DNA of 64,000 nucleotides from Bacillota bacterium (GCA_023391425.1 JAEWAX010000041.1:134949-198948), one strand, 5' to 3'; counted from the stretch's first letter, positions 1 through 9,122 are shown. Program-made: numbers and translations. Notes: a model not told the origin generated them from the letters alone.

Positions 1-540
1 AGTAATATATCCATGTGTAATCATGATATTTCTCTCGTTTGTGTCTAAGGCTTGTCCTATATTATCAATAATTTTCTTCATTGCATCATCATGAGTTGAT
101 ATCTGATTATCATCAAATATGTGTCGGACGTTCCTAGGATCGGTGTATGGCAGCAAATAAAAATTTACCGGTCCGAAGTCGTCCTGTAATACCACACGAT
201 GAATATTTCCATCAAAAACACCTACAATATGAAGGCCATTATTAGTTAGAATCTTGCTTGCAAATGACAATCTTTCCGCGCTGTCATGGTTCCCCGCAAT
301 GGCGAGAATTGGAACCTTAAGCTCCAAAAGCAGCTTGTTAAAAACCTCATCAACTAATTCCACTGCCTCTACAGGAGGTATACTTCTATCATAAATGTCC
401 CCTGCAATAATAAGTGCATTTGGCTTCTCTTTCTCAACAATAGAAATAAGCTGTTCTAAAACATGCTTCTGTTCCTCCAGCATACTAAACTCGTTTACTA
501 TTTTGCCAATATGCCAATCTCCGGTATGAATTATTTTCAT
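1..540 (-). CDS. sbcD: Exonuclease SbcD, nuclease subunit (3' end outside window)
   Basis: The first 180 codons of a metallophosphoesterase-type nuclease read leftward off the window edge. The start ATG (538-540) follows an AAAGGATG-type ribosome binding site. The N-terminus reads MKIIHTGDWHIGK, matching the D-x-H metal-binding motif of SbcD/Mre11. It is followed by a GDIYDR motif and a GNHDS motif, the other conserved metal-ligand motifs of this superfamily. SbcD pairs with the SbcC ATPase to cleave hairpins and DNA ends. SbcC would be expected just outside the window, and that is inference. The reading frame is open over all 540 bases. A generic phosphoesterase is possible, but the opening motif favours SbcD. 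Confidence 0.88.
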   Translation of the reverse strand, partial: MKIIHTGDWHIGKIVNEFSMLEEQKHVLEQLISIVEKEKPNALIIAGDIYDRSIPPVEAVELVDEVFNKLLLELKVPILAIAGNHDSAERLSFASKILTNNGLHIVGVFDGNIHRVVLQDDFGPVNFYLLPYTDPRNVRHIFDDNQISTHDDAMKKIIDNIGQALDTNERNIMITHGYIT

Positions 541-583
541 TATGGCACATCCTTTTATAATCTTGTGTATATAAATCCTAAAT

Positions 584-1534
584 TCATAATTTAACTAGCT
601 CTTTTTCCAACTCTTTGACTTTATCAGCTTCTAATGCCGCTTTATTACCTGCTTTGATTGGGAAAATCACCTTTATTGCGTTCTCGAGTATTTCAAAGTT
701 TACAGTTTTCGCTGTCAATATCTCACCGTCTATGTTTAGGCAGAGGTCATCTTCACTTTCAATGTATATTTTCTTTCCTTTAAAAAAGCTTACCTGCTTC
801 AGTTGAGCGTGTTGCCCTTTCATGTACTTTGGAAACAAACCCAACATTTTAATTCGGCTCAAATCGCTTACCATACATATATCAAACAAACCATCATCTA
901 ATTTTGCATCTGGTGTAGGAATGATTCCACCGCCATAATATTTGCCATTAGCTATTGCTGCAAGTATCACCTTACGCTGCATCTTTTTTCCATCGATATC
1001 TATCTTTATATTACAAACCTTTTTTATGAAAATTGTATATATTATTGAAATTACATATGCCATACTCCCTGTAATTCCTCGTACCTTTTTAAACTTGTCT
1101 GCATTATAAACAACGTTAGCATCAAACCCTATCGAGGATATATTTATGAAATACTTATCATTAGCTCGGGCTAAATCAATGCTTTTTTCCTCGCCATTAA
1201 TAGTGCTTATAAGCATATCCTTTATATCAATGATATCATGTACACTTCTTATAAAGTCATTCCCCGACCCTGTAGGTATAACACCCAAAGCTGCCTCTGT
1301 TCCTGCAATTCCATTTATTATCTCATTGACAGTACCATCCCCACCAACAGAATAGATTCTACACTCGCCCATACTAGAGTATTGCTTCGCAAGCTCAGTT
1401 GCATGCCCTGGATACTCTGTAACCCGTATAGTGAACTCCTCAGGTTTATCCTTAAAGAACTCTTCAATAAATGGTATTAACTCAAGGGATTTCTCTTTTC
1501 CTGCCTTTGGATTAATAATAAAGATATGTTTCAT
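584..1534 (-). CDS. Diacylglycerol/lipid kinase of the YegS/BmrU family
   Basis: This 316-residue protein has the size and motif order of the bacterial YegS/BmrU/DgkB lipid kinases. An N-terminal NPKAG motif (residues 8-12) is followed by the nucleotide-binding GGDGT motif (64-68) and PTGSGNDF (87-94). The C-terminal half contains the NIDGE stretch typical of the substrate domain. The predicted activity is ATP-dependent phosphorylation of diacylglycerol or a related lipid at the inner face of the membrane. A G-rich ribosome binding site lies just before the ATG. It is codirectional with sbcD, 43 bases away. The exact lipid substrate cannot be read from the sequence. Confidence 0.9.
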   Translation of the reverse strand: MKHIFIINPKAGKEKSLELIPFIEEFFKDKPEEFTIRVTEYPGHATELAKQYSSMGECRIYSVGGDGTVNEIINGIAGTEAALGVIPTGSGNDFIRSVHDIIDIKDMLISTINGEEKSIDLARANDKYFINISSIGFDANVVYNADKFKKVRGITGSMAYVISIIYTIFIKKVCNIKIDIDGKKMQRKVILAAIANGKYYGGGIIPTPDAKLDDGLFDICMVSDLSRIKMLGLFPKYMKGQHAQLKQVSFFKGKKIYIESEDDLCLNIDGEILTAKTVNFEILENAIKVIFPIKAGNKAALEADKVKELEKELVKL

Positions 1535-1646
1535 TTAGCCCCCCATATTATGATTCGTAATTTAGACCCTTTATACATATATATACACATATTTGTTGAT
1601 TGAGGGTATGTTTACACACACCCCATAAATCTCGGACATAGTATAA

Positions 1647-1694
1647 ACAGAGTTCTTAGACACAGTAGAAGTTCTGTTCCTCTGAATTTTAGAT
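1647..1694 (+). repeat. Dispersed imperfect-palindrome element, copy a (half element)
   Basis: The stretch begins ACAGAGTTCTTAGA and ends CTCTGAATTTTAGA, so the two ends are rough inverted complements. The same opening, ACAGAGTTCTTAG, starts copy c near 18245, and the TTCTTAG...GAAT.TTAGA frame is shared with the copies near 12092 and 61908. It lies between the lipid kinase start and the terminator of the lipoprotein gene. It is the most degenerate copy. Confidence 0.45.
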
Positions 1695-1764
1695 CTCTAT
1701 AAATGTATTTTATCATATTCATCACACTACTACAAAGTAATCGAGTTTGCTGTATTATGAAATT

Positions 1765-1800
1765 AAAAAAGCCGACTCCTGTGTAATACAGAAGTCAGCT
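1765..1800 (-). terminator. Rho-independent terminator of the two-component/lipoprotein operon
   Basis: On the minus strand an AGCTGACTTCTGT / ACAGGAGTCGGCT stem with two G-U pairs is followed by six T residues. It sits about 20 bases after the stop codon of the lipoprotein gene. Confidence 0.85.
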
Positions 1801-1820
1801 ATAGCTCATACTGTCTATTT

Positions 1821-2936
1821 TTATTTGTAATATTGCAAGCTTTCTACTAATTTTTTACAATCATCTATTGTAAGTGTAGGGTCTTCAATCAGTAAACTAT
1901 AGTTAAATGTATCTTCACTCCACGAAATACATTTTATATATTCTTCCATAGAGGTGCCTTTTTTTCCTCTTACTGTGATGTCTTTTTCTCCCTCAAGCCT
2001 TAGACCACTATCTGCTTCAGGGCTTTTGCCATCATAAAACACAACAGTAGTAAGCATTAAGGCCTCTGCGCCATTCTTTTCATAAACTTGATTTATCTCC
2101 TTACGCTTTAATTTAGTCATATCCGAAACAGTCACACTCTTTAGTTTATAAACACTGTTATCTTTTAGTGTTAAAATAGCCTTACCAGCTATCTTTTTCG
2201 CTTGTTCTAAATCAATTGTATTTCCCTTAAGTGAAGCGTCATTATCAAGATCCTGTATTTTTATATCAGATGGAATATCCTGAACAAACAAGTTGGCGTC
2301 AAGCTTTGGTGAAAACTCAATCTTTGTATACTCCATTTCAGTTTTTGTATTAGCACTTTCTGATGTAGATTTCACTACAAACCAATCATCTTCATCTATC
2401 CAATAATTCACATCCCCTAAAAGGGTGTTTTTTTGCTTTGGCTTCGCAAAAAGATGAAAGGCTTTGAAGCTATTTACAACTTCTTCTCCTTTATATGTAA
2501 GATCATGGGTCTTAGATATACTACCGAGTTCCTTCATAACTTGCTGTTTATAATTGTTGGAATCTTCCCCTAAACCAAAATCAGCATTCATTTTCATTGC
2601 TTTCTTATCTTTTTTCATATATATCAACATTTGATTTCCATCATTAGTTGAAATCACTTCACCCGAATTGTCTGAAGAAACTTCGCAACGCCTTTTGACT
2701 TTTGCTCCTGAATTATCACTCCACTCTTTTATAGTTAACTTGTCAGTTAGCTTATTATTCTCACTCGTTCTCATCACTGCTTCACTATAATATGATTGAG
2801 GTTTCTCATAAATACTTATAGCCTTATTTATAATGTCTGATGGTATAATTGTGTCTTTACTGAGAATACTGCATCCTGAAAGTATACCTATAGTAATTAA
2901 CCCTGTACAAAATACTTTAACTAATTTCATTTTCAT
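1821..2936 (-). CDS. LolA-like lipoprotein, third gene of a two-component operon
   Basis: The chosen start (ATG at 2934-2936) lies 9 bases after a GGGAGG site and 5 bases after the stop of the sensor kinase. A longer in-frame start at 2972 lies inside the kinase gene and has no good ribosome binding site. The protein begins with a lipoprotein signal ending LSGC, so it should be anchored outside the membrane. The middle part resembles the LolA/outer-membrane-lipoprotein-sorting fold used by Gram-positive lipoproteins such as GerS: alternating beta strands with YWIDEDDWFVVK. The last 60 residues resemble the DUF4367-type C-terminus (YIKCISWSED...YSLLIED). Position behind a two-component system suggests a sensing or envelope role. 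That role is inference. Confidence 0.75.
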   Translation of the reverse strand: MKMKLVKVFCTGLITIGILSGCSILSKDTIIPSDIINKAISIYEKPQSYYSEAVMRTSENNKLTDKLTIKEWSDNSGAKVKRRCEVSSDNSGEVISTNDGNQMLIYMKKDKKAMKMNADFGLGEDSNNYKQQVMKELGSISKTHDLTYKGEEVVNSFKAFHLFAKPKQKNTLLGDVNYWIDEDDWFVVKSTSESANTKTEMEYTKIEFSPKLDANLFVQDIPSDIKIQDLDNDASLKGNTIDLEQAKKIAGKAILTLKDNSVYKLKSVTVSDMTKLKRKEINQVYEKNGAEALMLTTVVFYDGKSPEADSGLRLEGEKDITVRGKKGTSMEEYIKCISWSEDTFNYSLLIEDPTLTIDDCKKLVESLQYYK

Positions 2937-2941
2937 AATAA

Positions 2942-4393
2942 TTATCCTCCCTGTTCCATCGGCAGCCAGCACACAAAAGTATTGCTTTCACTTTCCGAGA
3001 ATACCTTTACCTCTCCATTGTGTTTTTCTATCACAAGTTGTACAATACTAAGTCCTAAGCCCACTCCATTCCCACGCTTCTTGTTTCTTGAATCATCGCC
3101 TTGATAAAAGGGTTTAAAAACATTGTCAATCTCTTTGTTTTTAATGCTTTGACCCTCATTTTTGATTAAAATAATTAAACCTTGATTTTTCTTCCACTGT
3201 CTTATTTCATATATTAAACTCTGTTCCAACCAACCGGGAAGCTCTGCATCTAATGAGAATCCTCCCATCCAAATATGTCCTTCTAAAGGAGTGTACTTTA
3301 ATGCATTTGCCATAAGATTGTCAACGACTCTAGTTATTTGCCTCACATCAGCTTTATACCGTCCTTGAACATTTATATCAATTATTAGCTTTATTTTCTT
3401 ATTTTCACAGGGCTCATTATAACCCCAAAAAAGCATCTCCCAAAGTTCAGGACCTTCGAGCTCGACAAAATTCATTCTATAATCTGTAGTGAGAAGATTG
3501 TACATCATAAGATCATCTATCATATTCTTCATATAATCACTCTTGTCTTGAATGATTTTTGCCTTATTCTTAATCATCTGTGTATTATTTTCATCTGTAA
3601 TTGATTCGGCAGAGGCTCTAATTACAGTAAGTGGTGTCTTTAGATCATGAGATATTGCAGATATCATATATTCCTTTGACTTCTGCCCCTCTTCTATTGT
3701 TTTTCTTTTTTCATCGATATCTTCTTTCATGCAGTTAAAGTTAGCTATTAGCTCACCAATCTCATCTCTGGCCTTGTAATCAATAATATTTTCTTTTCCC
3801 TGCGCAAACTTGTTCATCCCAGCTACCAAAAGTTTAATAGGCCTGTTTAGCTTCCTGTTTAAAAGCAGCATTACCACTGTATATACTGCCATTACTATCA
3901 GTACTAGCAATGCCCCTACAAAAATAGTTCTGTAATTTACTCCTTCAACAAAATCATTTCTTGCTATTGCTATTTTATAAAAGCCAACCAATATACTATC
4001 TCTAAATACTGGCGTCTTAAACGTATACGCCTTAGTTCCTGTTTGTATTTTGCACAGATCTGAATACAATTGTTCCTTCATAACAAAATTTACAACTTTA
4101 CTGCTGCTGGACGAATATAGTTGTTGTCCCACAGCATTATACTATTCAATCTCTACAAAACCTTCATCTCCCTTCAATACTAAATTGGTATCTTTCAAAG
4201 AGTTGCCCATGTACATATCAGGGTTGTTCAGTGTAGTCTCATATGCTTTAAATTTACTCATAGCAGATATATAATCAGTGAAATTTGTTTTTGTATTATA
4301 ATTATTAATAATAACGAAAAACATACTCCCTACGATTATCGGCGTTAGCATAACAATGAGATGTGACAATATGAGCCATTTATTAAGCTTCAT
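2942..4393 (-). pseudogene. Sensor histidine kinase interrupted by an in-frame amber codon
   Basis: Read as one frame, this is a complete membrane sensor kinase. It has a first membrane segment close to the N-terminus, an extracytoplasmic region, a second membrane segment, HAMP, an H-box (ISHDLKTPLT), an N-box (DNLMANALKYTP) and a G-box (GNGVGLGLSI). The start ATG at 4391-4393 has an AGGAG site. A TAG codon at 4142-4144 splits the frame after GFVEIE. The same frame continues immediately with YNAVGQQLYSS, the expected sensor-domain continuation. No ribosome binding site precedes the GTG at 4130-4132 that could restart translation. As written, the downstream part would lack the first membrane helix. 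The alternatives are a sequencing error, a real nonsense mutation, or suppression. It is cotranscribed with the response regulator (80 bases upstream). Confidence 0.8.
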
Positions 4394-4472
4394 TGTGTTT
4401 CTCCTATCTAGTACAATATTATTATACAAAGCATTTTGAGTTCGCTTATTAAACTTAATAATTTCTTTATAA

Positions 4473-5177
4473 TTAATAAATATCTGCTATGAATTTATAT
4501 CCTGTACCCCATACAGTCTGAATGAAATTTGGATTCTTGCTGTTGTCCGCCAGTTTTTCTCTAACACCCTTAACGTGAACAGTTACAGTATTATTTCCAT
4601 CCATATCAACACTTTGCCATATATGCTGATACAGTTCTGCTTTTGAAAATATCTTGTTGGGGTTTTTTGCCATAAGATAAAGTACTTCGAATTCTTTTGA
4701 TGTAAGCTGAATTTCTTTATCATTTAATAATACTTTCTTTTCTTCCGGTACTATTGCTAATCCGTTTTTAAACTCGAGCTTTGCATCTGAAGCCGTAGAA
4801 CCATCCTTCCTTCTATACCTTCTCAAATGTGCTTGCACTCTTGCAGATACCTCAACAAGACTGAAAGGTTTTGTTATGTAATCATCAGCACCAAGTTTAA
4901 GTCCTTTAACCTTGTCAAGGTCTTCCTGCTTAGCGCTTATTATAATGACTGGAACATCTTCATTAATCCATCGTATATATTTACAAAGGGTAAACCCATC
5001 AAGCTCAGGCATCATTATATCCAATATAACCAGTCCAAACTGGGAACACTTAAAATCCTCTAAACCTTCCTTGCCAGTTGAAGCCCAGTTAACTTGATAT
5101 CCGCCTTTTTCAAGGTGTTCCTTTAAAATATTCGCAATTGCTTCATCATCCTCAACTATTAGTATCTTCTCTTTCAT
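4473..5177 (-). CDS. OmpR/PhoB-family response regulator
   Basis: This 234-residue protein has an N-terminal receiver domain with the acidic pair at residues 10-11, the phosphorylatable Asp53 in VILDIMMPELDG, and Lys103 in the DYITKPF motif. A C-terminal winged-helix Trans_reg_C domain follows, including the KEFEVLYLMAKNPNKIFSK region and a final VWGTGYKF. It starts from an ATG with an AAGGAGGAG site. It heads the operon whose second gene is the interrupted sensor kinase, so it may be orphaned if the kinase is really inactive. The targets are unknown; the lipoprotein in the same operon is a plausible one. Confidence 0.93.
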   Translation of the reverse strand: MKEKILIVEDDEAIANILKEHLEKGGYQVNWASTGKEGLEDFKCSQFGLVILDIMMPELDGFTLCKYIRWINEDVPVIIISAKQEDLDKVKGLKLGADDYITKPFSLVEVSARVQAHLRRYRRKDGSTASDAKLEFKNGLAIVPEEKKVLLNDKEIQLTSKEFEVLYLMAKNPNKIFSKAELYQHIWQSVDMDGNNTVTVHVKGVREKLADNSKNPNFIQTVWGTGYKFIADIY

Positions 5178-5491
5178 ACCGGCTCCTCCTTGGGGATATT
5201 ATCTATATTATATAATAAGTTCATGTTTATCCTGCATTTCTTAATAAACTCTTTATCAAATATTAGTCTTTTAAGAGGAATTATAACAGTTAGCTGAAGT
5301 TAAGATTCTTGTGTAAAATGAATAAGGATGGAATTTTCACAAGTTGCACAGAAAGAGAGTATTTGCAAATATTCTTATCACTGTTGGTGTAGCATAAGAG
5401 AATGTTGTAAAACTAATATCAGATACAATAGATTTCAAGCATTTTACTAAAATAGTACTTCCATACAAGAATTATATCAATGGATTGTTCT
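5178..5491. other. Intergenic stretch with no gene
   Basis: AT-rich spacer upstream of the response regulator. It must hold that operon's promoter, but no clear -35/-10 pair could be fixed by eye. No conserved ORF or RNA was recognised here. Confidence 0.5.
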
Positions 5492-5577
5492 AAAAAAACT
5501 TAGCTTGTGCCAAGCAGGCGTAGCCAAAAGCCTAGTTACGCCTATACTTGGAAAGTGTAAAGTAAATATACACTTTC
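5492..5577 (-). terminator. Hairpin cluster and probable terminator after the AraC gene
   Basis: Read on the minus strand after the AraC stop codon, there are three successive hairpins: GAAAGTGTA/TACACTTTC (5551-5577), AGGCGTA/TACGCCT (5516-5543) and GCTTG-gca-CAAGC. The last is followed by seven T residues at 5498-5492. Only the last has the T-run expected of an intrinsic terminator. Confidence 0.5.
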
Positions 5578-5579
5578 AC

Positions 5580-6410
5580 TTATTTATTTTGGCTATGCAG
5601 CATTCTAAATTCAGATGGTGTTACTCCCTCTTGTTTCTTAAAAATAGAGCAAAAATAACTTGTATCATTATACCCTGTAGCCTCTGCTATATTATTTATA
5701 GGGGTGTCTACCTCCTGGATTAACAGCTCTTTCGCCTTTTGCATCCTCAAAAGTGTCATATATACAAACGGCCGCATCTTAAATGTTTTATTAAATAATC
5801 GGCAGAGATATTGAGGAGATGCATTTATAGTCTGCGCCATATCCTGTATTGTAGGATTCCTAGAAAAATTTTCATTTATAAAAGAGATTACTGGTTCAAG
5901 CTGCTTCATTTTAGAAACCCCTGAAGCCTCCTCTTCCTTCATCTTCTGACGTCTAATTTCAATAAGCAAGTCATACAGTTTGGCCGAACATTTATATCCC
6001 ATTAATAAGCTTTTTGATTGCGCTGCCAAAAAAATATCGTTAATTATGTTATCAAGTAGCACTATTTCATTAAAGCTTATCACTTCATAGTTCTTAAATC
6101 CCAAGGAATCCAACAGAAAAGCTACCCCCTCTCCGTCAAAAGTGACCCAGTGTGTTTCCCAGGGTTCTTCTATAGCATAGTATTCATGCGGAATTCCAGG
6201 ATAAAGCAGGAAACCACTGTTTTTGCGAATTATAAACTCTTTATCATCTATTAATAGCTTTCCTGTACCTCTTATGCAGTGAATCCACTGATAATCAGTA
6301 TACCCGTTCATTCTTTCTATATTATCTTGATTTTCCAGACCACCTACCCCTTTAACGTAATAAGGCAGTTTATTCTCTTCTGTTATTAGAGTAAATAAGT
6401 AGTTATTCAT
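5580..6410 (-). CDS. AraC-family transcriptional regulator (cupin sensor)
   Basis: The protein has 276 residues, the usual length for this family. The N-terminal half has a cupin-like sugar-sensing region (FLLYPGIPHEYYAIEEPWETHW, read from about residue 68). The C-terminal 100 residues form two helix-turn-helix motifs, including QYLCRLFNKTFKMRPFVY and YNDTSYFCSIFKKQEGVTP. It is divergent from the 610-aa gene starting at 6580, with about 170 bases between the starts. The simplest reading is that it controls that gene in response to a carbohydrate. The ligand is not visible in the sequence. Confidence 0.9.
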   Translation of the reverse strand: MNNYLFTLITEENKLPYYVKGVGGLENQDNIERMNGYTDYQWIHCIRGTGKLLIDDKEFIIRKNSGFLLYPGIPHEYYAIEEPWETHWVTFDGEGVAFLLDSLGFKNYEVISFNEIVLLDNIINDIFLAAQSKSLLMGYKCSAKLYDLLIEIRRQKMKEEEASGVSKMKQLEPVISFINENFSRNPTIQDMAQTINASPQYLCRLFNKTFKMRPFVYMTLLRMQKAKELLIQEVDTPINNIAEATGYNDTSYFCSIFKKQEGVTPSEFRMLHSQNK

Positions 6411-6579
6411 GCTAGTCCCCTTAGATTACTTTAGTTTCATATATTCATATAAGAATAATATACTATTATGGAAACATACACAATAGTATTTTATAATGTA
6501 AATATAATTATATGACGGCAAGAAATCAAAAATTGTTATTGCTTATAATTGCAAAAAAATACTCACAAAGGGGGAAATT

Positions 6580-8412
6580 ATGGGTAAATTTATTTTGAAT
6601 ATAATACACAGACCAGAGATGGTACCTGAATATGCTGAAAAGGTTACTGGTCAAGGTAAAAAAGAGGATATCTCCAGGAAAAGTCTATTAACAGAATCCT
6701 TGGATATCTTTAAACTACAGCAGCAGATTGCTCACGAAAATGGCTTTAAAACTACTATTCAGATGACATATGCCAGTCTTTTTAACGAAGAAGCTGTTGC
6801 TATTGCAAAAGAACATCACGAAAAATATGGGGATGAAATAGGTCTGACGCTATTAGGATTACCATGTAAGGAGTTTAGGGAAAAATACAAAACCAAAGAT
6901 TTCTGTATTTGGATGTTCTCTATGGAGGACAAGAAATCCATTGTTACTGATGTCTTTGAGAAATTCTATTCTGTTTTTGGTTTTTATCCAACATCAACTG
7001 GTTCTTACTATCTTGATGCAGAATTGACAAACTTCATAAAGCAGCAGTACCCAATGGTAAAATGCGCTGTAGCAACCTGTTGGGAAGAAGGCCCTAAAGC
7101 CTACAGAACCTGTAACAACTCTTGGTACACACTATTTGATGGTGGCCCTTGGAATCCATGGATACCATCAAAACAAAATACACATTCTCCTGCTAAAGAT
7201 GAAACTGAGGATAGTGGAATTGTTGCAATTCCACATTTATCACGTGACCTTATTGCTTGCTTTGATGGTAATGGATCAAACTTTGGAACACATCCTCAAA
7301 ACGTTCTAAGAGGTATGATTTATAAAGATGGAGAATACCCATATCTTTATAATCTCATTGACCAGTATAGATCCTTGGAAAAGTACAATAATGGCTATGC
7401 ATATAATATGATGTTTGTTGGACCAGGCTGGATGAATAAGGCTGGCCGTTGGGAAGCACCTTACGAACTGCTTGTAAAGAGCTATAAAGATGGAATGGCA
7501 TACTATGCACAACTGAGAGATAAAGGCGAACTAGAAGAAATGACAATGACCGAATTCTCAGATTATTATCGTGCAAACAAAACCTATACTGAACCTGAAT
7601 GTGCTCTTTGGAAAGATATATTATATGGTTCAGAAAAACAATTGTTCTGGTATGTAGACCCATATATGCGTACATGTATTGATATGAATCAAGGTGGTGC
7701 ACTAGTAGACCTAAGACCATATATATCAAAAATCGAATGGCCTGTAGGTATCGGTACAAAACACGTTCAGGATGCTTCCTATCCATTTTTGATACAGTCA
7801 ATGTACAGAGCAGGCTATTTCACTCATTATGCTGGCGAAGGCACAATTAAGAGCTGTAAGGTTAGCTACAAGGGAGAAGAGGTTGACTTGTGCCTCTGCA
7901 GAACAAAGGCTAAATTCTCACAAATCGGTAAAGAAAGAATTCTTACTCTTGACCCTGTTGAGATTGAATTCAACGACCTTACAATAAAGTTGGTATCAAC
8001 CTTCACCTTTGCTGAAGGCACTGGTAAGATTAAAATATCCAGAAAGATAATTGAAATGAGTGATTCTACCGCAGTAGTTCATATGAATGAATATACAACT
8101 GCCTGCTATGGAACCACTGAATATCCTGAGGATATGTGCGGAATAGAACTCAAGTGTGTAGGAAAAGATGATGTAAAAGAACTCGTTTACAACTATAAAT
8201 GCCGTGAAGATAGTGTTTCTGCTGCTCAGCGTGTTGAGGCAATGATTCCTCATATTGACACCAGACTATCTATGACTCCTATGGTCGATGGAGTAGACGG
8301 TTACTATAGAGAAGGTTATGCTTTCTCACCTATGTTTACTTTAGGGTTAACCAAGAATATTTCAAATAATGAGGAGCTGATTACATGTCTCAATCTGGAA
8401 AAGGCCCACTAA
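6580..8412 (+). CDS. Uncharacterised 610-aa protein, possible NodB-like barrel
   Basis: No function is certain. The ATG follows a GGGGGAAA site. There is no signal peptide or membrane segment, so the protein should be cytoplasmic. The N-terminal ~230 residues look like a (beta/alpha) barrel of the polysaccharide-deacetylase/GH57 kind. Features are TTIQMTYASL, GDEIGLTLLG, a conserved-looking CWEEGPKAY and GGPWNPWIPSK, and a Trp/Gly/Pro-rich centre. The last ~170 residues look beta-rich (FNDLTIKLVSTFTFAEGTGKIKISRKI), like an accessory domain of glycoside hydrolases. It may belong to the uncharacterised DUF3863/DUF3864 group, but this is from memory and unchecked. Its AraC neighbour and the nearby galactan genes suggest a carbohydrate role. 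That role is inference. Confidence 0.7.
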   Translation: MGKFILNIIHRPEMVPEYAEKVTGQGKKEDISRKSLLTESLDIFKLQQQIAHENGFKTTIQMTYASLFNEEAVAIAKEHHEKYGDEIGLTLLGLPCKEFREKYKTKDFCIWMFSMEDKKSIVTDVFEKFYSVFGFYPTSTGSYYLDAELTNFIKQQYPMVKCAVATCWEEGPKAYRTCNNSWYTLFDGGPWNPWIPSKQNTHSPAKDETEDSGIVAIPHLSRDLIACFDGNGSNFGTHPQNVLRGMIYKDGEYPYLYNLIDQYRSLEKYNNGYAYNMMFVGPGWMNKAGRWEAPYELLVKSYKDGMAYYAQLRDKGELEEMTMTEFSDYYRANKTYTEPECALWKDILYGSEKQLFWYVDPYMRTCIDMNQGGALVDLRPYISKIEWPVGIGTKHVQDASYPFLIQSMYRAGYFTHYAGEGTIKSCKVSYKGEEVDLCLCRTKAKFSQIGKERILTLDPVEIEFNDLTIKLVSTFTFAEGTGKIKISRKIIEMSDSTAVVHMNEYTTACYGTTEYPEDMCGIELKCVGKDDVKELVYNYKCREDSVSAAQRVEAMIPHIDTRLSMTPMVDGVDGYYREGYAFSPMFTLGLTKNISNNEELITCLNLEKAH

Positions 8413-8597
8413 ACTACAGATGCCCATCATGCTTTATGAGGGATCTTGATATTGATATGTTTTATGACAAGGACAAAGAAGAATATTACTGTCTGAGATG
8501 CCAGTTCACTGGTTCTGAGAAGGACGTTCTTGAGAAAAATGAAATGGCAAGGTTCAGATACAAAAATATATTGAAGAGAATTACTAATTTTGATTAA
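8385..8597 (+). CDS. Small zinc-ribbon protein overlapping the 610-aa gene
   Basis: A 70-residue protein starts inside the end of the preceding gene (28-base overlap). A GAGGAG site nine bases before the ATG supports the start. Two Cys-x2-Cys knuckles, CPSC and CLRC, about 20 residues apart, make a compact zinc ribbon. The C-terminal part is charged and helical. The tight overlap indicates translational coupling with the 610-aa protein. Zinc ribbons of this size occur in transcription accessory proteins and small metal-binding partners, and no family could be named. A terminator follows at 8632. Confidence 0.75.
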   Translation: MSQSGKGPLNYRCPSCFMRDLDIDMFYDKDKEEYYCLRCQFTGSEKDVLEKNEMARFRYKNILKRITNFD

Positions 8598-8631
8598 GCA
8601 AATTGTTTAATCTTCCTAAATATATTTGAAA

Positions 8632-8681
8632 ATGGAGTGCAGCAAAACTACTTTTAAGTATGGAGCTGTGCTCCATTTTTT
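8632..8681 (+). terminator. Terminator of the 610-aa/zinc-ribbon operon
   Basis: ATGGAGTGCAGC pairs with GCTGTGCTCCAT (two G-U pairs) and is followed by six T residues. The loop contains GCAAAACTACT, which also occurs in the hairpin near 18493. Confidence 0.85.
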
Positions 8682-8858
8682 CTTATGAAGATAAATTATT
8701 ATTTATAAAAGAAAAAGATACTATTTCATAACTTTTTTGTTGATTTTTTGTAACCCTTTACTTTGCCACAATTTATAAAATTTTTAACATAGACAATAAC
8801 TATAAACCTCGATTATGTGTTTTATTGTAGCTTATATTATTAAAAAGGAGTACATAAA
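8682..8858. other. Intergenic spacer before the RCC1 remnant
   Basis: Very AT-rich, with an AAAAAGGAG ribosome binding site at its right end for the following short ORF. Nothing else was recognised. Confidence 0.4.
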
Positions 8859-9020
8859 ATGATTTGCAAAAAGAGGGTTATATCTTTAATATTTATTCTT
8901 ACTTTATTCTTTACTAGTATCTTTACATGCCAATTCTTAGCTGAAGGTGCGGACACAGCGAAGTTTGTATCAGTTGTTGCTTGTCAATGGTTTACAATTG
9001 CATTAAAGGATGATGGATGA
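8859..9020 (+). pseudogene. Truncated secreted RCC1-repeat protein remnant
   Basis: A 53-codon ORF has a good AAAAAGGAG site. It encodes a hydrophobic signal peptide (KKRVISLIFILTLFFTS) followed by FVSVVACQWFTIALKDDG and then TGA. The end matches the first half of an RCC1 blade, whose usual form is a glycine/histidine run, then ALK-x-DG-T-V-x-x-W-G. The stop falls exactly where the conserved Thr-Val should begin, and no further blades follow before the MATE gene. It is most likely the 5' scrap of a once longer secreted RCC1-propeller protein. A genuine short secreted peptide is the alternative. Confidence 0.55.
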
Positions 9021-9122
9021 AATTTTCTATCTAGCATGAGCTTCTTTGCTTTTTCAGAATCATAGTATATATCCTCCTATCCGCCCCGCTAAGATTGGTT
9101 TATTCTAACTGACAAAATTGAA

